Of a stretch of 42,019 nucleotides of DNA, positions 16,300 to 23,869 are shown piece by piece. A program made the position numbers and the translations under genes. This DNA comes from an uncultured Collinsella sp. (lineage in GTDB: Bacteria; Actinomycetota; Coriobacteriia; Coriobacteriales; Coriobacteriaceae). The stretch is from positions 1 through 42,019 of the forward strand of contig CAAEDE010000023.1 in NCBI GenBank assembly GCA_900754525.1, given 5' to 3'. Every line of letters begins with the position of its first letter. Within the stretch, counting starts at the first letter, position 1. The notes under the pieces were generated by a model. That model was not told the origin of the DNA, did no database searches, and was given only the letters and a program-made list of their open reading frames with translations.

Positions 16300-17019
16300 C
16301 TACATGACCATGACGTAGCGCGATCCCACGTAGTACTGCTTACCCATCAGAACCGGCTCGCCATTGGGACCGGTAAAGCTGGCACGCAGGTTGAGCAGCG
16401 GATCGTGCGGAGCAATGCCCAACTCGGCCGCCTGCTCGGTATTGGCACGAACGGCCTCGACCGTGCGGTAGCCAACCGAGACAATCGGCGTTCCGCCAAC
16501 ACGCTCGACCTCAGCAAAAATCGACTTGTCCTCAAGATCGGCCGTCAACAGCTCACGGTAGGCGTCAAACGGCACAAAGATGTTCTCCTCAAAGATGGGC
16601 TCGCCGTCGGCTGTACGCACGCGCTTAATATGCAGCAGCAGCGCGTCCTTTTGCAGGCCAAAGAACTCCATCTCGTTTTGACGTGCCGGCACAATCTGGC
16701 GATCGACCACATGCGCGCCCGCCTTCATGCCGTTGCTGGCACACAGCGCGGTAAACGTCTGCAGCGTCGAAGCGTGGAACTGACGATTGATGTGCGGCGT
16801 GGAGACAAAGGTACCACGGCCCTGCTGCTTAACCAGGTAGCCATCGGAGCACAGCTCCTCGACGGCGCGGCGCACCGTAATGCGGCTCACGTCGTACTGC
16901 TCGGCTAGCTCAAGCTCGGACGGAATACGCTCCTTGGGTGCATAAACACCTTTCTCGATCGCATCCTTGATTTCATCGTAAATCTGCTGGTAAAGCGGTG
17001 CATTTTTGGGCGCGGGCAT
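16300..17019 (-). CDS. GntR/HutC-family repressor with UTRA domain (module 2 candidate)
   Basis: A 239-residue protein. Residues 7-76 form the winged helix (APLYQQIYDEIKDAIEKGVY, PSELELAEQYDVSRITVRR, KQQGRGTFV) and residues 90-237 the UTRA domain (IKRVRTADGEP, VGSRYVMV at the end). ATG at 17019 has only a weak site (GAGTG). It is a close paralogue of the GntR at 13245-14003; both end in a VGSRYV strand. Its own leader has ATA(A)CG direct repeats at 17053-17068, and the same motif recurs before the PTS operon and before the EamA gene. I therefore infer that this protein represses all three, although the PTS operon starts 6.7 kb away. Confidence 0.87.
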   Translation of the reverse strand: MPAPKNAPLYQQIYDEIKDAIEKGVYAPKERIPSELELAEQYDVSRITVRRAVEELCSDGYLVKQQGRGTFVSTPHINRQFHASTLQTFTALCASNGMKAGAHVVDRQIVPARQNEMEFFGLQKDALLLHIKRVRTADGEPIFEENIFVPFDAYRELLTADLEDKSIFAEVERVGGTPIVSVGYRTVEAVRANTEQAAELGIAPHDPLLNLRASFTGPNGEPVLMGKQYYVGSRYVMVM

Positions 17020-17052
17020 ATCTGATCACTCTTATCGAAATATCGAAACAAC

Positions 17053-17071
17053 TAATACGTATATAACGTCT
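17053..17071. promoter_or_regulatory. operator of module 2, at gntR2
   Basis: TAATACG-TA-TATAACG (17053-17068), a direct repeat with period 9, continuing TCT. The 10-mer TATAACGTCT (17062-17071) is identical to that at 23715-23724. Confidence 0.5.
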
Positions 17072-17111
17072 AGTTTCATGTTACCTCATAATGATAAAAC
17101 GATACACCCTC

Positions 17112-17148
17112 CCTACCAAAAAGCGACAGCTTCATTTTGGTAGGTTTT
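17112..17148. terminator. GGGACAGG-family hairpin
   Basis: CCTACCAAAA (17112-17121) and TTTTGGTAGG (17135-17144) form a perfect 10-bp stem; the loop AGCGACAGCTTCA is a variant of the family loop. TTTT follows on the plus strand. It lies between gntR2 and the insertion element. Confidence 0.5.
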
Positions 17149-17159
17149 ATCTGGGAAAA

Positions 17160-17885
17160 TCAAAACCACCCCTAAAAGGGGTGGTTTGCTCTTAGGGTAT
17201 AACCCTTGGATTTCCGGCACGCGTCTAAAGGCGCCGGCCCTAACGGGGTTCGGGCCGCACTGTAGATTGACCCGTGACGGGCCGGTCAAACCGGCGCTAT
17301 TTACGCCCCGGCCCCCTACCGAAGGGGTCCTCGTACTCCTTGACGCTCAGCCGGTCGATCGCGATGTCGGCCTTCTCCTGCTCCCGGATGTACTTCGCGA
17401 TGGTGGCCTCGTTCAGGCCGACGGTGGACACGTAGTAGCCCTCGGCCCAGAACTTCCTGTTGCCGAACTTGTACTTCATGTTCGCGTGCTTGTCGAATAC
17501 CATCAGCGAGCTCTTCCCCTTCAGGTAGCCCATGACGCTCGCGACGCTGTACTTCGGCGGTATCGCCAGCAGCATGTGGACGTGGTCGGGCATCAGGTGC
17601 CCCTCGATGATCTCTATCCCCTTGTACTGGCAGAGCTTCCTGAAGATCTCCCCAAGGTCGGACCTTATTTGGTTGTAGATGACTTTGCGCCTATACTTCG
17701 GCGTGAACACGACGTGGCACTTGCACATCCACTTCGTGTGCGACAGGCTGTAGGCCTTCTGGGCCATACGCCACCACCGCCCTCTCGACTCGGATTCCCT
17801 GCGGCCTGAACAATCGCAAGTGTCCGGCGAGGGGGCGGCTTTGTAAAGCCGTTTGGCCCCACCCGCATAGCGGGTGGTTTCTGAT
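17160..17885 (-). mobile_element. IS200/IS605-type insertion sequence (tnpA only)
   Basis: A short transposase gene is flanked on both sides by a sub-terminal hairpin with related sequence: AAACCACCCC-TAAAA-GGGGTGGTTT type at 17163-17187 (right end) and CCACCCGC-ATA-GCGGGTGG at 17859-17877 (left end, before the transposase start). There are no terminal inverted repeats or target duplication, as usual for single-strand HUH transposition. No tnpB is present. Exact ends are not determined. Confidence 0.75.
17297..17767 (-). CDS. tnpA: IS200/IS605 family transposase TnpA
   Basis: A 156-residue protein. The ATG at 17767 is the family start; the frame extends upstream to 17908 but reads through the left-end hairpin. 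HUH motif: H62 and H64 in MPDHVHMLL. Catalytic tyrosine: Y126 in ATIAKYIREQE. Other family landmarks are KCHVVFTPKYRRKV, YLKGKSS and FWAEGYYVSTVG. The length and all key residues are intact, so the element may still be active. The enzyme cuts and rejoins single-stranded DNA at hairpin-marked ends as a dimer. The left-end hairpin, 92 bp before the start, can also limit read-in expression. Confidence 0.95.
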   Translation of the reverse strand: MAQKAYSLSHTKWMCKCHVVFTPKYRRKVIYNQIRSDLGEIFRKLCQYKGIEIIEGHLMPDHVHMLLAIPPKYSVASVMGYLKGKSSLMVFDKHANMKYKFGNRKFWAEGYYVSTVGLNEATIAKYIREQEKADIAIDRLSVKEYEDPFGRGPGRK

Positions 17886-17929
17886 GCGGCGCGCTGCGCG
17901 CCCCGCACAGGCTAAAGCCCATAAACGAA

Positions 17930-17963
17930 AGCCCCTCGAAAGCAGCGAGGCTTTCGAGGGGCT
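17930..17963 (-). terminator. intrinsic terminator of the YitT gene
   Basis: A perfect 14-bp stem AGCCCCTCGAAAGC / GCTTTCGAGGGGCT with a 6-nt loop, followed on the minus strand by TTTCGTTT. It lies 42 bp after the stop of the YitT-family gene. Confidence 0.8.
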
Positions 17964-18004
17964 CATACGGAAGGGTTGCGCCAGGCCGGCAAAATGCCAA
18001 TACC

Positions 18005-19012
18005 CTACCTGCCGTCGTCCTGCTGCAGGCTGTCCTGCTCGCTGAGGCGCGCCTGCCTGCTGGCCATGCGCGCGGGCTTGTCGGGATCGGGAACGGCCGT
18101 GGGCATGGGCTCGTCGACATGACCGCCCCACCAGCCGCCCACAAAGTTGAGCGTGTGGAACACATTGATCACGGCGCCGGGATCAATGTCGCACACCAGC
18201 TTGATAATGTCCTGGCTCTCGTAGGTTGAGACAACGGCGTGTAGCAGGTACATCTTCTCGCGGCTGTATCCGCCGATGACCTCGGCGCAGCTAATGCCGT
18301 GCTGAAAATGGTCAACATAGGCGGTCATGACCTCGTTTGCCTTGCGCGTCGTGATCTGCAGCGTCACGCGGTCGTACCGACGATAGAAGCTGTCGATGGT
18401 CTTGGTCGAAATAAACTGGAACACGATGGAGTACGCCGCCTTGTCCCAGCCAAACATAAAGCCAAAGATCGCCAGGATAAAGCAGTTGAAACCAAAGATG
18501 ACGCCCCAGATGGTCTTGCCCGTGTGGTTGGAGACCCACAGCGCGATAAAGTCGGTGCCGCCGGTGGATGCGCCGGACTTGAGCGCGATGGCAGCGCCCA
18601 GGCCCGAGACCACGCCGCCAAAAATGATGAGCATGATCTTGTCGCCCAAAAACGGGGCAAAGTGAAAGATGTTGAGGAACAGCGATGAGAGCACGACCTG
18701 CATCATCGAGAAGATGACGAAGCGCTTGCTAATGCCGCTCCAGCATAGGAGCGCCACGGGGATGTTGAGCGCGAGCATACCGAGCGAGATGTCGATGTGA
18801 ACGCCGCCAAGCGAGGTAACGCGATCGAGCAGGACCGCGACGCCGGTGAGACCGCTCGGAAGCAGGTCGGCGGGTTGAATGAACGCCTGGATCAGAAATG
18901 TCTGGAGAACGGCGGAAATGGTGACCGCCACGGCAGTAATGGCACGGCGGACGATGGTGAGGCGGCCGAGCACGAGCACTCGGTCCGTGAGCTGATCGAT
19001 GGCGTTCGCCAC
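18005..19012 (-). CDS. YitT family integral membrane protein (DUF161 + DUF2179)
   Basis: A 335-residue protein. ATG at 19012 follows AAAGGAG. Residues 20-200 hold about five to six hydrophobic segments of the YitT membrane domain (PSGLTGVAVLLDR, SGASTGGTDFIALWVSN is the family signature). Residues about 215-285 are the cytosolic DUF2179 domain (RVTLQITTRKANEVMTAYVDH, GGYSREKMYLLHAVVSTYE). The last 50 residues are polar and low-complexity, probably disordered. Substrate and role of the family are not known. It follows the HAD phosphatase gene on the same strand, separated by a hairpin at 19071-19103. Confidence 0.88.
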   Translation of the reverse strand: MANAIDQLTDRVLVLGRLTIVRRAITAVAVTISAVLQTFLIQAFIQPADLLPSGLTGVAVLLDRVTSLGGVHIDISLGMLALNIPVALLCWSGISKRFVIFSMMQVVLSSLFLNIFHFAPFLGDKIMLIIFGGVVSGLGAAIALKSGASTGGTDFIALWVSNHTGKTIWGVIFGFNCFILAIFGFMFGWDKAAYSIVFQFISTKTIDSFYRRYDRVTLQITTRKANEVMTAYVDHFQHGISCAEVIGGYSREKMYLLHAVVSTYESQDIIKLVCDIDPGAVINVFHTLNFVGGWWGGHVDEPMPTAVPDPDKPARMASRQARLSEQDSLQQDDGR

Positions 19013-19070
19013 GCAGGCTCCTTTCGAAGGCAGATATAGTTGTGGGGCGTGCCCGCGATTGTAGCATGGA

Positions 19071-19107
19071 CCACCACAAGGGTGCCTGTCCCTTTTGTGG
19101 TGGTTTT
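19071..19107. terminator. GGGACAGG-family hairpin between HAD and YitT genes
   Basis: CCACCACAA (19071-19079) pairs with TTGTGGTGG (19095-19103), extended by GGG/CCC across a TT bulge, loop containing GCCTGTCC, then TTTT on the plus strand. It starts 8 bp from the HAD stop codon (at 19112). Confidence 0.5.
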
Positions 19108-19111
19108 GCTG

Positions 19112-19741
19112 CTAGATGGCAGGTAGGATGTCGGTCAGGTTGTCGATGACGACGTCGGCGGCGGACTGGTCCAGGTTGACGCCCTCGTGCGGACGCAGTG
19201 CCAGGACGCGGGCGCCGGAGCGCTTGCCGGCCTCGATGCCCAAAGGCGAGTCCTCGATAACCAAGCACTCGGCAGGCTCCACGCCCAGCGCTTCCATGGC
19301 ACGCAGGTAGATCTCGGGGTCGGGCTTAAACGCACTGCACTCGTGACCGCTGATGGTGTAGTCCAGCACGTCGGCGATACCGGCAATTTCCACCAGCTCG
19401 TCAATGAGCTCGCGATAGGACGAGCTCGCGATAGCGCACTTCACGCCGCGCTCGTGCAGCTCACGCATCACCGGCTCCGTCTGCTCGTTGAGCAGCTCGG
19501 CATACGGAACGGGGTGGTCCGGGCTGTAGACCTGCTTGTACTCCACGCGCAAGCGCTCGCGCAGCTCAACATCGTCGGGCACCAGGGCCTCCCAAATGGC
19601 GGGCTCGTTAGACCCCGAAAGATCGGGAATCTCGTCAAAGTGGAACCCCTTCTCTTCCATAAACGCCACGCGGCGACGGTTGTAGAACCACTCGGTATCG
19701 ACCAGCACGCCGTCCATATCAAACAGCACTGCCTTGATCAT
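19112..19741 (-). CDS. HAD-superfamily phosphatase / beta-phosphoglucomutase-like
   Basis: A 209-residue protein. ATG at 19741 is preferred: GGGAGGAG is 7 nt upstream, whereas the in-frame ATG at 19747 abuts that site. Motif I is FDMDGVLVDTE (D8 nucleophile, D10), followed by a helical cap domain (residues 15-90). Motif II is SSSYRE, and motifs III/IV are KPDPEIY and VIEDSPLGIEAGKRSG. This is subfamily IA, typical of phosphoglycolate or sugar phosphatases and beta-phosphoglucomutase. Being next to the deglycase/PTS operon it might act on a sugar phosphate, but separate terminators argue for independent expression. Confidence 0.88.
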   Translation of the reverse strand: MIKAVLFDMDGVLVDTEWFYNRRRVAFMEEKGFHFDEIPDLSGSNEPAIWEALVPDDVELRERLRVEYKQVYSPDHPVPYAELLNEQTEPVMRELHERGVKCAIASSSYRELIDELVEIAGIADVLDYTISGHECSAFKPDPEIYLRAMEALGVEPAECLVIEDSPLGIEAGKRSGARVLALRPHEGVNLDQSAADVVIDNLTDILPAI

Positions 19742-19756
19742 ACGCATCTCCTCCCA

Positions 19757-19799
19757 CCTGCCAAAAAGGGACAGGTTTATTTTGGTAGGCTTTATCTGG
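19757..19799. repeat. GGGACAGG-family hairpin in the HAD leader
   Basis: CCTGCCAAAA (19757-19766) and TTTTGGTAGG (19780-19789) with one G-T pair; loop AGGGACAGGTTTA; then CTTTATCTGGG as at 17145. It is the closest relative of the element at 9191-9229. Confidence 0.5.
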
Positions 19800-19834
19800 G
19801 GTTTTATGGGGCGACGAACACGCCCTCCCCAGAG

Positions 19835-19869
19835 CAAAAAAGGGGACGGGGCGCAAACCCCATCCCCTC
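19835..19869 (-). terminator. intrinsic terminator of the PTS-deglycase operon
   Basis: On the minus strand AGGGGATGGGG-tttgcg-CCCCGTCCCCT (one T-G pair) followed by TTTTTGC. It begins 33 bp after the stop of SIS deglycase 2 and separates the operon from the HAD gene. Confidence 0.85.
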
Positions 19870-19901
19870 TCAATCAACCCGTAAGGTCTACTTACTTGTG
19901 A

Positions 19902-20885
19902 TTAGTAGGAAAGCTTCCACATGTAGCGACGCATGGTCAGCGGGTGCTGACGGGCCTCGGCAATCTGGTTGCCGTACTCGCGCATAACGGCGAGGTGCAG
20001 CAGCGGGTTGAAGTAGGTGATGACGCTCGCAGGCACGGCGTCAGCCAGGCCGTAGTCCTTGGAGTCGATCAGAGCGACCTTGGCGCCCATGCGCTCAAGG
20101 AAGGTGAGGGCGCGTGCGTCCATCGGACGGGTAGCGCCATCGGACATGAAGAAGACGTAGGGCTTACCCTCGGTGGAAACCTCGAACGGGCCGTGGAAGT
20201 ACTCGCCGGTGTTGTAGGCGGCGGCGTCGATCCACTGCATCTCGGTGAACAGGAAGGCGGCGTGAGAATAAGCCATCTTCTCGGAGGCACCGGAAGCCAT
20301 GAAGTAAATCATCTTGTCGTCCTTGAAGTCCTCGGCGAACTTCTTGGCGAGCTTCTTGCAGTGCTGAGCGGCGTTCTCGCAGAGATCGAAGATGTTGGTG
20401 AGGCCGGTGATCATGTCCTCGTAGTGGTCATAGCCCTCGGTCTGCTGAAGGATCTCGACAGCAAGAGCGATGGCATAGCCGGGCTTCTCGCACTTGGCAG
20501 CGTAGTTGGCGTGGAAGCCGTGAACGATGACGTGGTCGGCGTCAACGGTCAGAGCGGAGCCAGCCTTGTTGGTGAGGGAGACGACCGGGCAGTTGTGCTT
20601 CTTGGCGGTCTTGTTGGCCTCGACGGTCTCGGGCGTGGAGCCACCGAGGGAGCAGGTGATCACGAAGGTGTGCTCGTTGACCCAGGAAGGCGTGTCGTAG
20701 TTGAACTCGTTAGCGGTGAAGATCTGAACGTTCAGCTTGTCCGTGTTGTTGGCCAGGAAGTACTTGGCGGGGTACAGGTCGGACATGGAAGCACCGCAGC
20801 CGACGAAGGCGACGCTGTGGATCTCGTGGTTGGACAGGACGTCAGCGACGATCTGCTTAGGGAGGTTAAGGTCGATCTCGTACAT
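19902..20885 (-). CDS. SIS-domain sugar-amine deglycase, FrlB/FraB-like (module 2, PTS-linked)
   Basis: A 327-residue protein. The ATG at 20885 has AAAGGA about 9 nt upstream; an ATG three codons earlier overlaps that site. SIS phosphosugar loop: SLGGSTPETVEA (residues 79-90). Catalytic candidates: E215 in TEMQW and H231 in GEYFHGPFE, 16 residues apart as in the FraB pair. The C-terminus RRYMWKLSY is shared with module 3. It is the last gene of the IIAB-IIC-IID operon, the same arrangement as known glucoselysine/fructoselysine systems that use a mannose-class PTS and a deglycase. The predicted reaction is hydrolysis of an imported sugar-6-phosphate-amine to a hexose 6-phosphate and an amino acid. 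A 199-bp gap with two hairpins separates it from IID. Confidence 0.85.
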   Translation of the reverse strand: MYEIDLNLPKQIVADVLSNHEIHSVAFVGCGASMSDLYPAKYFLANNTDKLNVQIFTANEFNYDTPSWVNEHTFVITCSLGGSTPETVEANKTAKKHNCPVVSLTNKAGSALTVDADHVIVHGFHANYAAKCEKPGYAIALAVEILQQTEGYDHYEDMITGLTNIFDLCENAAQHCKKLAKKFAEDFKDDKMIYFMASGASEKMAYSHAAFLFTEMQWIDAAAYNTGEYFHGPFEVSTEGKPYVFFMSDGATRPMDARALTFLERMGAKVALIDSKDYGLADAVPASVITYFNPLLHLAVMREYGNQIAEARQHPLTMRRYMWKLSY

Positions 20886-20979
20886 CTGACACATTCCTTT
20901 CGATTTTTGCGGCGCCACATTGCCGGGCGCTCGCAGGGTTACCGTGGTTTGGACCGAGTCGCCGGCCCGTTGAGGATGC

Positions 20980-21002
20980 GACAAAGGAACTGTCCCTTTG
21001 TC
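20980..21002. repeat. GGGACAGG-family hairpin between IID and deglycase 2
   Basis: GACAAAGG (20980-20987) and CCTTTGTC (20995-21002), loop AACTGTC. An intercistronic member of the hairpin family. Confidence 0.5.
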
Positions 21003-21019
21003 ACATTTTGGGGTTGGAA

Positions 21020-21050
21020 GCCTGCCTGGGGTATGGGATGCCAGGCAGGC
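21020..21050 (-). terminator. intercistronic hairpin after PTS IID
   Basis: GCCTGCCTGG and CCAGGCAGGC form a perfect 10-bp stem about 35 bp after the IID stop. There is no U tract, so it may be an mRNA-stability or partial-termination element rather than a full terminator. Confidence 0.45.
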
Positions 21051-21084
21051 CCCCGGGGGAAAGCGGTTAGGCGCTTAGTCGCGA

Positions 21085-21918
21085 CTAGGCCAGGATGCCG
21101 GCCGCGGAGAGGGCGATGCCGCCCACGATGGCGATCACGAGAAGCCAACCGGTGTTGACGTTCTTCTTGATGAGCCAGTACATAAGGCCGGTGAGGCCGA
21201 GGGAGATCATCTGGGGCATCATGCCGTCCAGGATGTCCTGAATCACGACGGTGCCCTCAGCGAACTGCAGCGGGGTGGTGGCGCCGATCAGCGTGGCGAT
21301 CATGCCGCCCACGGACATAAGACCCACGATGCCACAGACATACATGAGCTTCTCCATGAGGTCGCCGCCCTGAAGCTTGCTCAGGTACTCGTGGCCGCCC
21401 TGATAGCCCATCTTGGCTGCGAACCAAGTGATCAGCACAGAGGGGACGATGGAGATGAGCATGGCCAGGATCGGGCCCATGATGGAGCCCTGCTGAGCCA
21501 GCTGAACGCCCAGGCCAAAGGCGATAACGCGGATGGTGCCCTGGAAGAAGGAGTCACCGATGCCGGAAAGCGGACCCATGAGGGAGGTCTTGACCGCGTT
21601 GATCGAATCGGGATCGAAGTTCTCGGGATCCTTGGCGTACTCCTCCTCCATGGAGGCGGCGAGGCCCAGGATGAAAGCGCTCGTCTGCGGGGTGCAGTTG
21701 TAGAACGCCATGTGACGGTGGTAAGCCTCTTTCTTAGCAGCGAGCTGCTTGGGGTCGGACTCATCCGGATAGAGGCGGTCGAGCGTGGGAACCATGCCGT
21801 AGAGGAAGCCCATGTTCATCTGACGCTCGTAGTTCCAAGAGGCCTGGATGGCCCAGGAGCGCCAGAAGAACTGGCTGACCTTCTTGTTCAGGGACACGTC
21901 CTTGGTTGCGGTTGCCAT
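21085..21918 (-). CDS. PTS mannose-family transporter subunit IID
   Basis: A 277-residue protein. ATG at 21918 follows AAGGAGG. It has the long amphipathic N-terminal part (SQFFWRSWAIQASWNYERQMNMGFLYGMVP), the MGPLSGIGDSFFQGT signature, and hydrophobic segments near residues 145-165 and 195-275, including a hydrophobic C-terminus. With IIC it forms the membrane channel of a mannose-class PTS. It starts 13 bp after the IIC stop, so the two are translationally linked. The length and motifs are normal for the family. Substrate specificity cannot be read from the sequence; the operon partner suggests a sugar-amine. Confidence 0.95.
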   Translation of the reverse strand: MATATKDVSLNKKVSQFFWRSWAIQASWNYERQMNMGFLYGMVPTLDRLYPDESDPKQLAAKKEAYHRHMAFYNCTPQTSAFILGLAASMEEEYAKDPENFDPDSINAVKTSLMGPLSGIGDSFFQGTIRVIAFGLGVQLAQQGSIMGPILAMLISIVPSVLITWFAAKMGYQGGHEYLSKLQGGDLMEKLMYVCGIVGLMSVGGMIATLIGATTPLQFAEGTVVIQDILDGMMPQMISLGLTGLMYWLIKKNVNTGWLLVIAIVGGIALSAAGILA

Positions 21919-21931
21919 AGTGTGTTCCTCC

Positions 21932-22726
21932 TTAGTCTTCGTCGTCTTCGAGCGGATCGTAGTCGGAATCGACGCCGGCAGCAGCATGGGAACCGTTGAA
22001 CTTGAAGCCCATGAAGACGACAGCCAGGCACACACCGATCAGAGCGACCGCGATGACGGACAGGTTGAGGTAAGCGGCGAGCAGGAAACCGATGAACAGG
22101 AACGGAGTCATACCCTTCTTGATCATCATGGTGAGCAGCAGGGCCAAGCCGTAGGCGGTCATGATCTTGGTCGAAACGTTAAGACCAGTGGACAGCCACT
22201 CGGGAACCATGTTGACGATGGCCTGAACCAAGTCGGTGCCAACAAAGACGGCGAGGAAGATCGGCAGGAAGTACATGACGGCGTACAGACCGGAGCCGGC
22301 GCAGATGTGCATACGGTAAGCGGTCTTGAACTTTCCGTTATCGATCGCGCTATCTGCCACATGGGTGAGGGCGGCGATGATGGAACGGAACACGATGCCG
22401 AGGAGCTGACCCAGGACGGCGACCGGGATGGCGATCGTCATGGCGGTCTCGGCGGAAGCATCGGTCAGGCACGCAAAGGCAGCGGCCACGATGCCGCCCA
22501 GGACCATATCGGGCGGAACGGCGGCGCCGACCTGCACCAGGCCCATGGACACGAGCTCGACGGCGGCACCGACGGCAAGGCCGGTGGGCACATCGCCCAG
22601 CAGCAGACCGACGAGCGTAGCGCCAACGAGGGGCTGCTCGAAGTTAAGACGACCGAGCAGGCGGGAGTCCCACATGCAGAACACGCCGACGAGGCCGACG
22701 AGCACCGCACTGATGAACGTATTCAT
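21932..22726 (-). CDS. PTS mannose/sorbose-family transporter subunit IIC
   Basis: A 264-residue, very hydrophobic protein with about seven membrane segments. ATG at 22726 follows AAAGGAGAAG. Family signatures are GLLLGDVPTGLAVGAAVELV and VGAAVPPDMVLGG. The C-terminus ends in an acidic cytosolic tail (DPLEDDED). It follows IIAB by 36 bp. It forms the substrate-binding membrane part together with IID and takes up sugar while it is phosphorylated by IIB. Confidence 0.95.
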   Translation of the reverse strand: MNTFISAVLVGLVGVFCMWDSRLLGRLNFEQPLVGATLVGLLLGDVPTGLAVGAAVELVSMGLVQVGAAVPPDMVLGGIVAAAFACLTDASAETAMTIAIPVAVLGQLLGIVFRSIIAALTHVADSAIDNGKFKTAYRMHICAGSGLYAVMYFLPIFLAVFVGTDLVQAIVNMVPEWLSTGLNVSTKIMTAYGLALLLTMMIKKGMTPFLFIGFLLAAYLNLSVIAVALIGVCLAVVFMGFKFNGSHAAAGVDSDYDPLEDDED

Positions 22727-22762
22727 ACCCTTCTCCTTTCAGTCAGGCAAAAGCCTGGTTGA

Positions 22763-23686
22763 TTACAGCTTGGCGTCGATGTCGACGCTCTGATACGTAG
22801 GGGTCTGCTGGACGTAGAGCTTGATGCCCATGTCGAGCAGCTGGTTGACGTCGGCCTTCTGGGTGGCATCGAGGAAGACGGAGCTGTCCTTGCCGCCAAT
22901 CTGATCGGCACCGTCGTGGTTGGCGGTGGCGCCCAGGTTGATGGCGTCGAGCTTGTAGCCCTGGCAGAACTGCAGCATCTCGGCAGTGTTGCCAAAGACG
23001 AACATGACGCGCTCGCCGAGGGTGTTGAGCTTGTCCATCTTGGCGAGGGCACGCTCGACGGTGAAGACGTTCAGGCGCACGCCCTGGGGCTTGGCCAGCT
23101 TAAGAGCGCCCTTCTTGATGTCATCGTTGGCGGCAGCGTTGTCGACGACGATGATGCGCTCGGCCTGAACCTTGGTGGTCCAGGTAAAGACGACCTGGCC
23201 GTGCAGCAGACGGTAGTCAAGACGTGCGAGGACGATCTTGGCGGGACCGGAGCTGTGACGGGACGCCTTGGCCTTCTTGGCGGGAGCCGCGGCGACCTCG
23301 ACCGGTGCGTTGGGGTTGGTCAGACCGGTGCGGGCCTCGTTGATGAGGGCCGCGAGCTCGGTGCCCTTGACGGGGGCGGGGCTCATAGCAAGCGTGAGCG
23401 CCAGCGGGATGTTGAAACCGCTGACAACCGTGAACTTCGTGCCGTTCTTGGAAAGCTCGACCATGTTGTTGTTGACCGAGCTACCGAGCATATCGGTTAG
23501 CACATACACTGTGTCGTCCGCGTTGAACGTGGCGATCATAGCCTCAACCTTATTGGTGATGGGCTCCTTGTCGTCACGAGCAAGCGACACGACGTGGACG
23601 TTCGACACGTCGCCGAGAACCATCTCGAGCGTGTCTTTGGCGCCTGCGGCCAGGCCGCCATGAGATGCGAGAATGATCTGATTCAT
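22763..23686 (-). CDS. PTS mannose-family fused subunit IIAB
   Basis: A 307-residue cytosolic protein. ATG at 23686 follows AAGGAGGAGG. Residues 1-125 are the IIA domain with phospho-acceptor H9 (LASHGGLA). An Ala/Pro/Lys linker (residues 130-146) leads to the IIB domain (residues 148-307), whose phospho-histidine is H162 in RLDYRLLHGQVVFTW. IIA takes phosphate from HPr and passes it to IIB and then to the incoming sugar. IIAB is fused as in E. coli ManX. First gene of the operon IIAB-IIC-IID-deglycase. The promoter region carries the ATAACG operator. Confidence 0.95.
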   Translation of the reverse strand: MNQIILASHGGLAAGAKDTLEMVLGDVSNVHVVSLARDDKEPITNKVEAMIATFNADDTVYVLTDMLGSSVNNNMVELSKNGTKFTVVSGFNIPLALTLAMSPAPVKGTELAALINEARTGLTNPNAPVEVAAAPAKKAKASRHSSGPAKIVLARLDYRLLHGQVVFTWTTKVQAERIIVVDNAAANDDIKKGALKLAKPQGVRLNVFTVERALAKMDKLNTLGERVMFVFGNTAEMLQFCQGYKLDAINLGATANHDGADQIGGKDSSVFLDATQKADVNQLLDMGIKLYVQQTPTYQSVDIDAKL

Positions 23687-23712
23687 CTTGCCTCCTCCTT
23701 TTCGTTATGGTC

Positions 23713-23730
23713 ATTATAACGTCTTATACG
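23713..23730 (-). promoter_or_regulatory. operator and -10 box of the PTS-deglycase operon
   Basis: TATAACG-TCT-TATACG (23715-23730), two half-sites with period 10. On the minus strand TATAAT (23718-23713) overlaps it and lies 27 bp before the IIAB start; no good -35 box is seen. A binding protein here would block transcription. Confidence 0.55.
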
Positions 23731-23869
23731 TTGCTTATATTGATAATTAGTATATAAACCGTTCGCGGGTGAAAAACGACCGTTGGCGGGTTTAACGTAC
23801 TTGAAACGTTGGGGCTGGGTAGGCCGGCGCTGGCTGGATAACCCCAGGTCGGACGCCGCGCGCAACCCC

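Noticed and set aside
17297..17767. A tnpB/IscB-type RNA-guided nuclease accompanying TnpA
   Set aside because: No frame with RuvC-like motifs lies within the element; it is the tnpA-only IS200 form.
19944..21158. A 404-codon frame opposite SIS deglycase 2
   Set aside because: Antisense shadow; the SIS protein has catalytic motifs and operon context.
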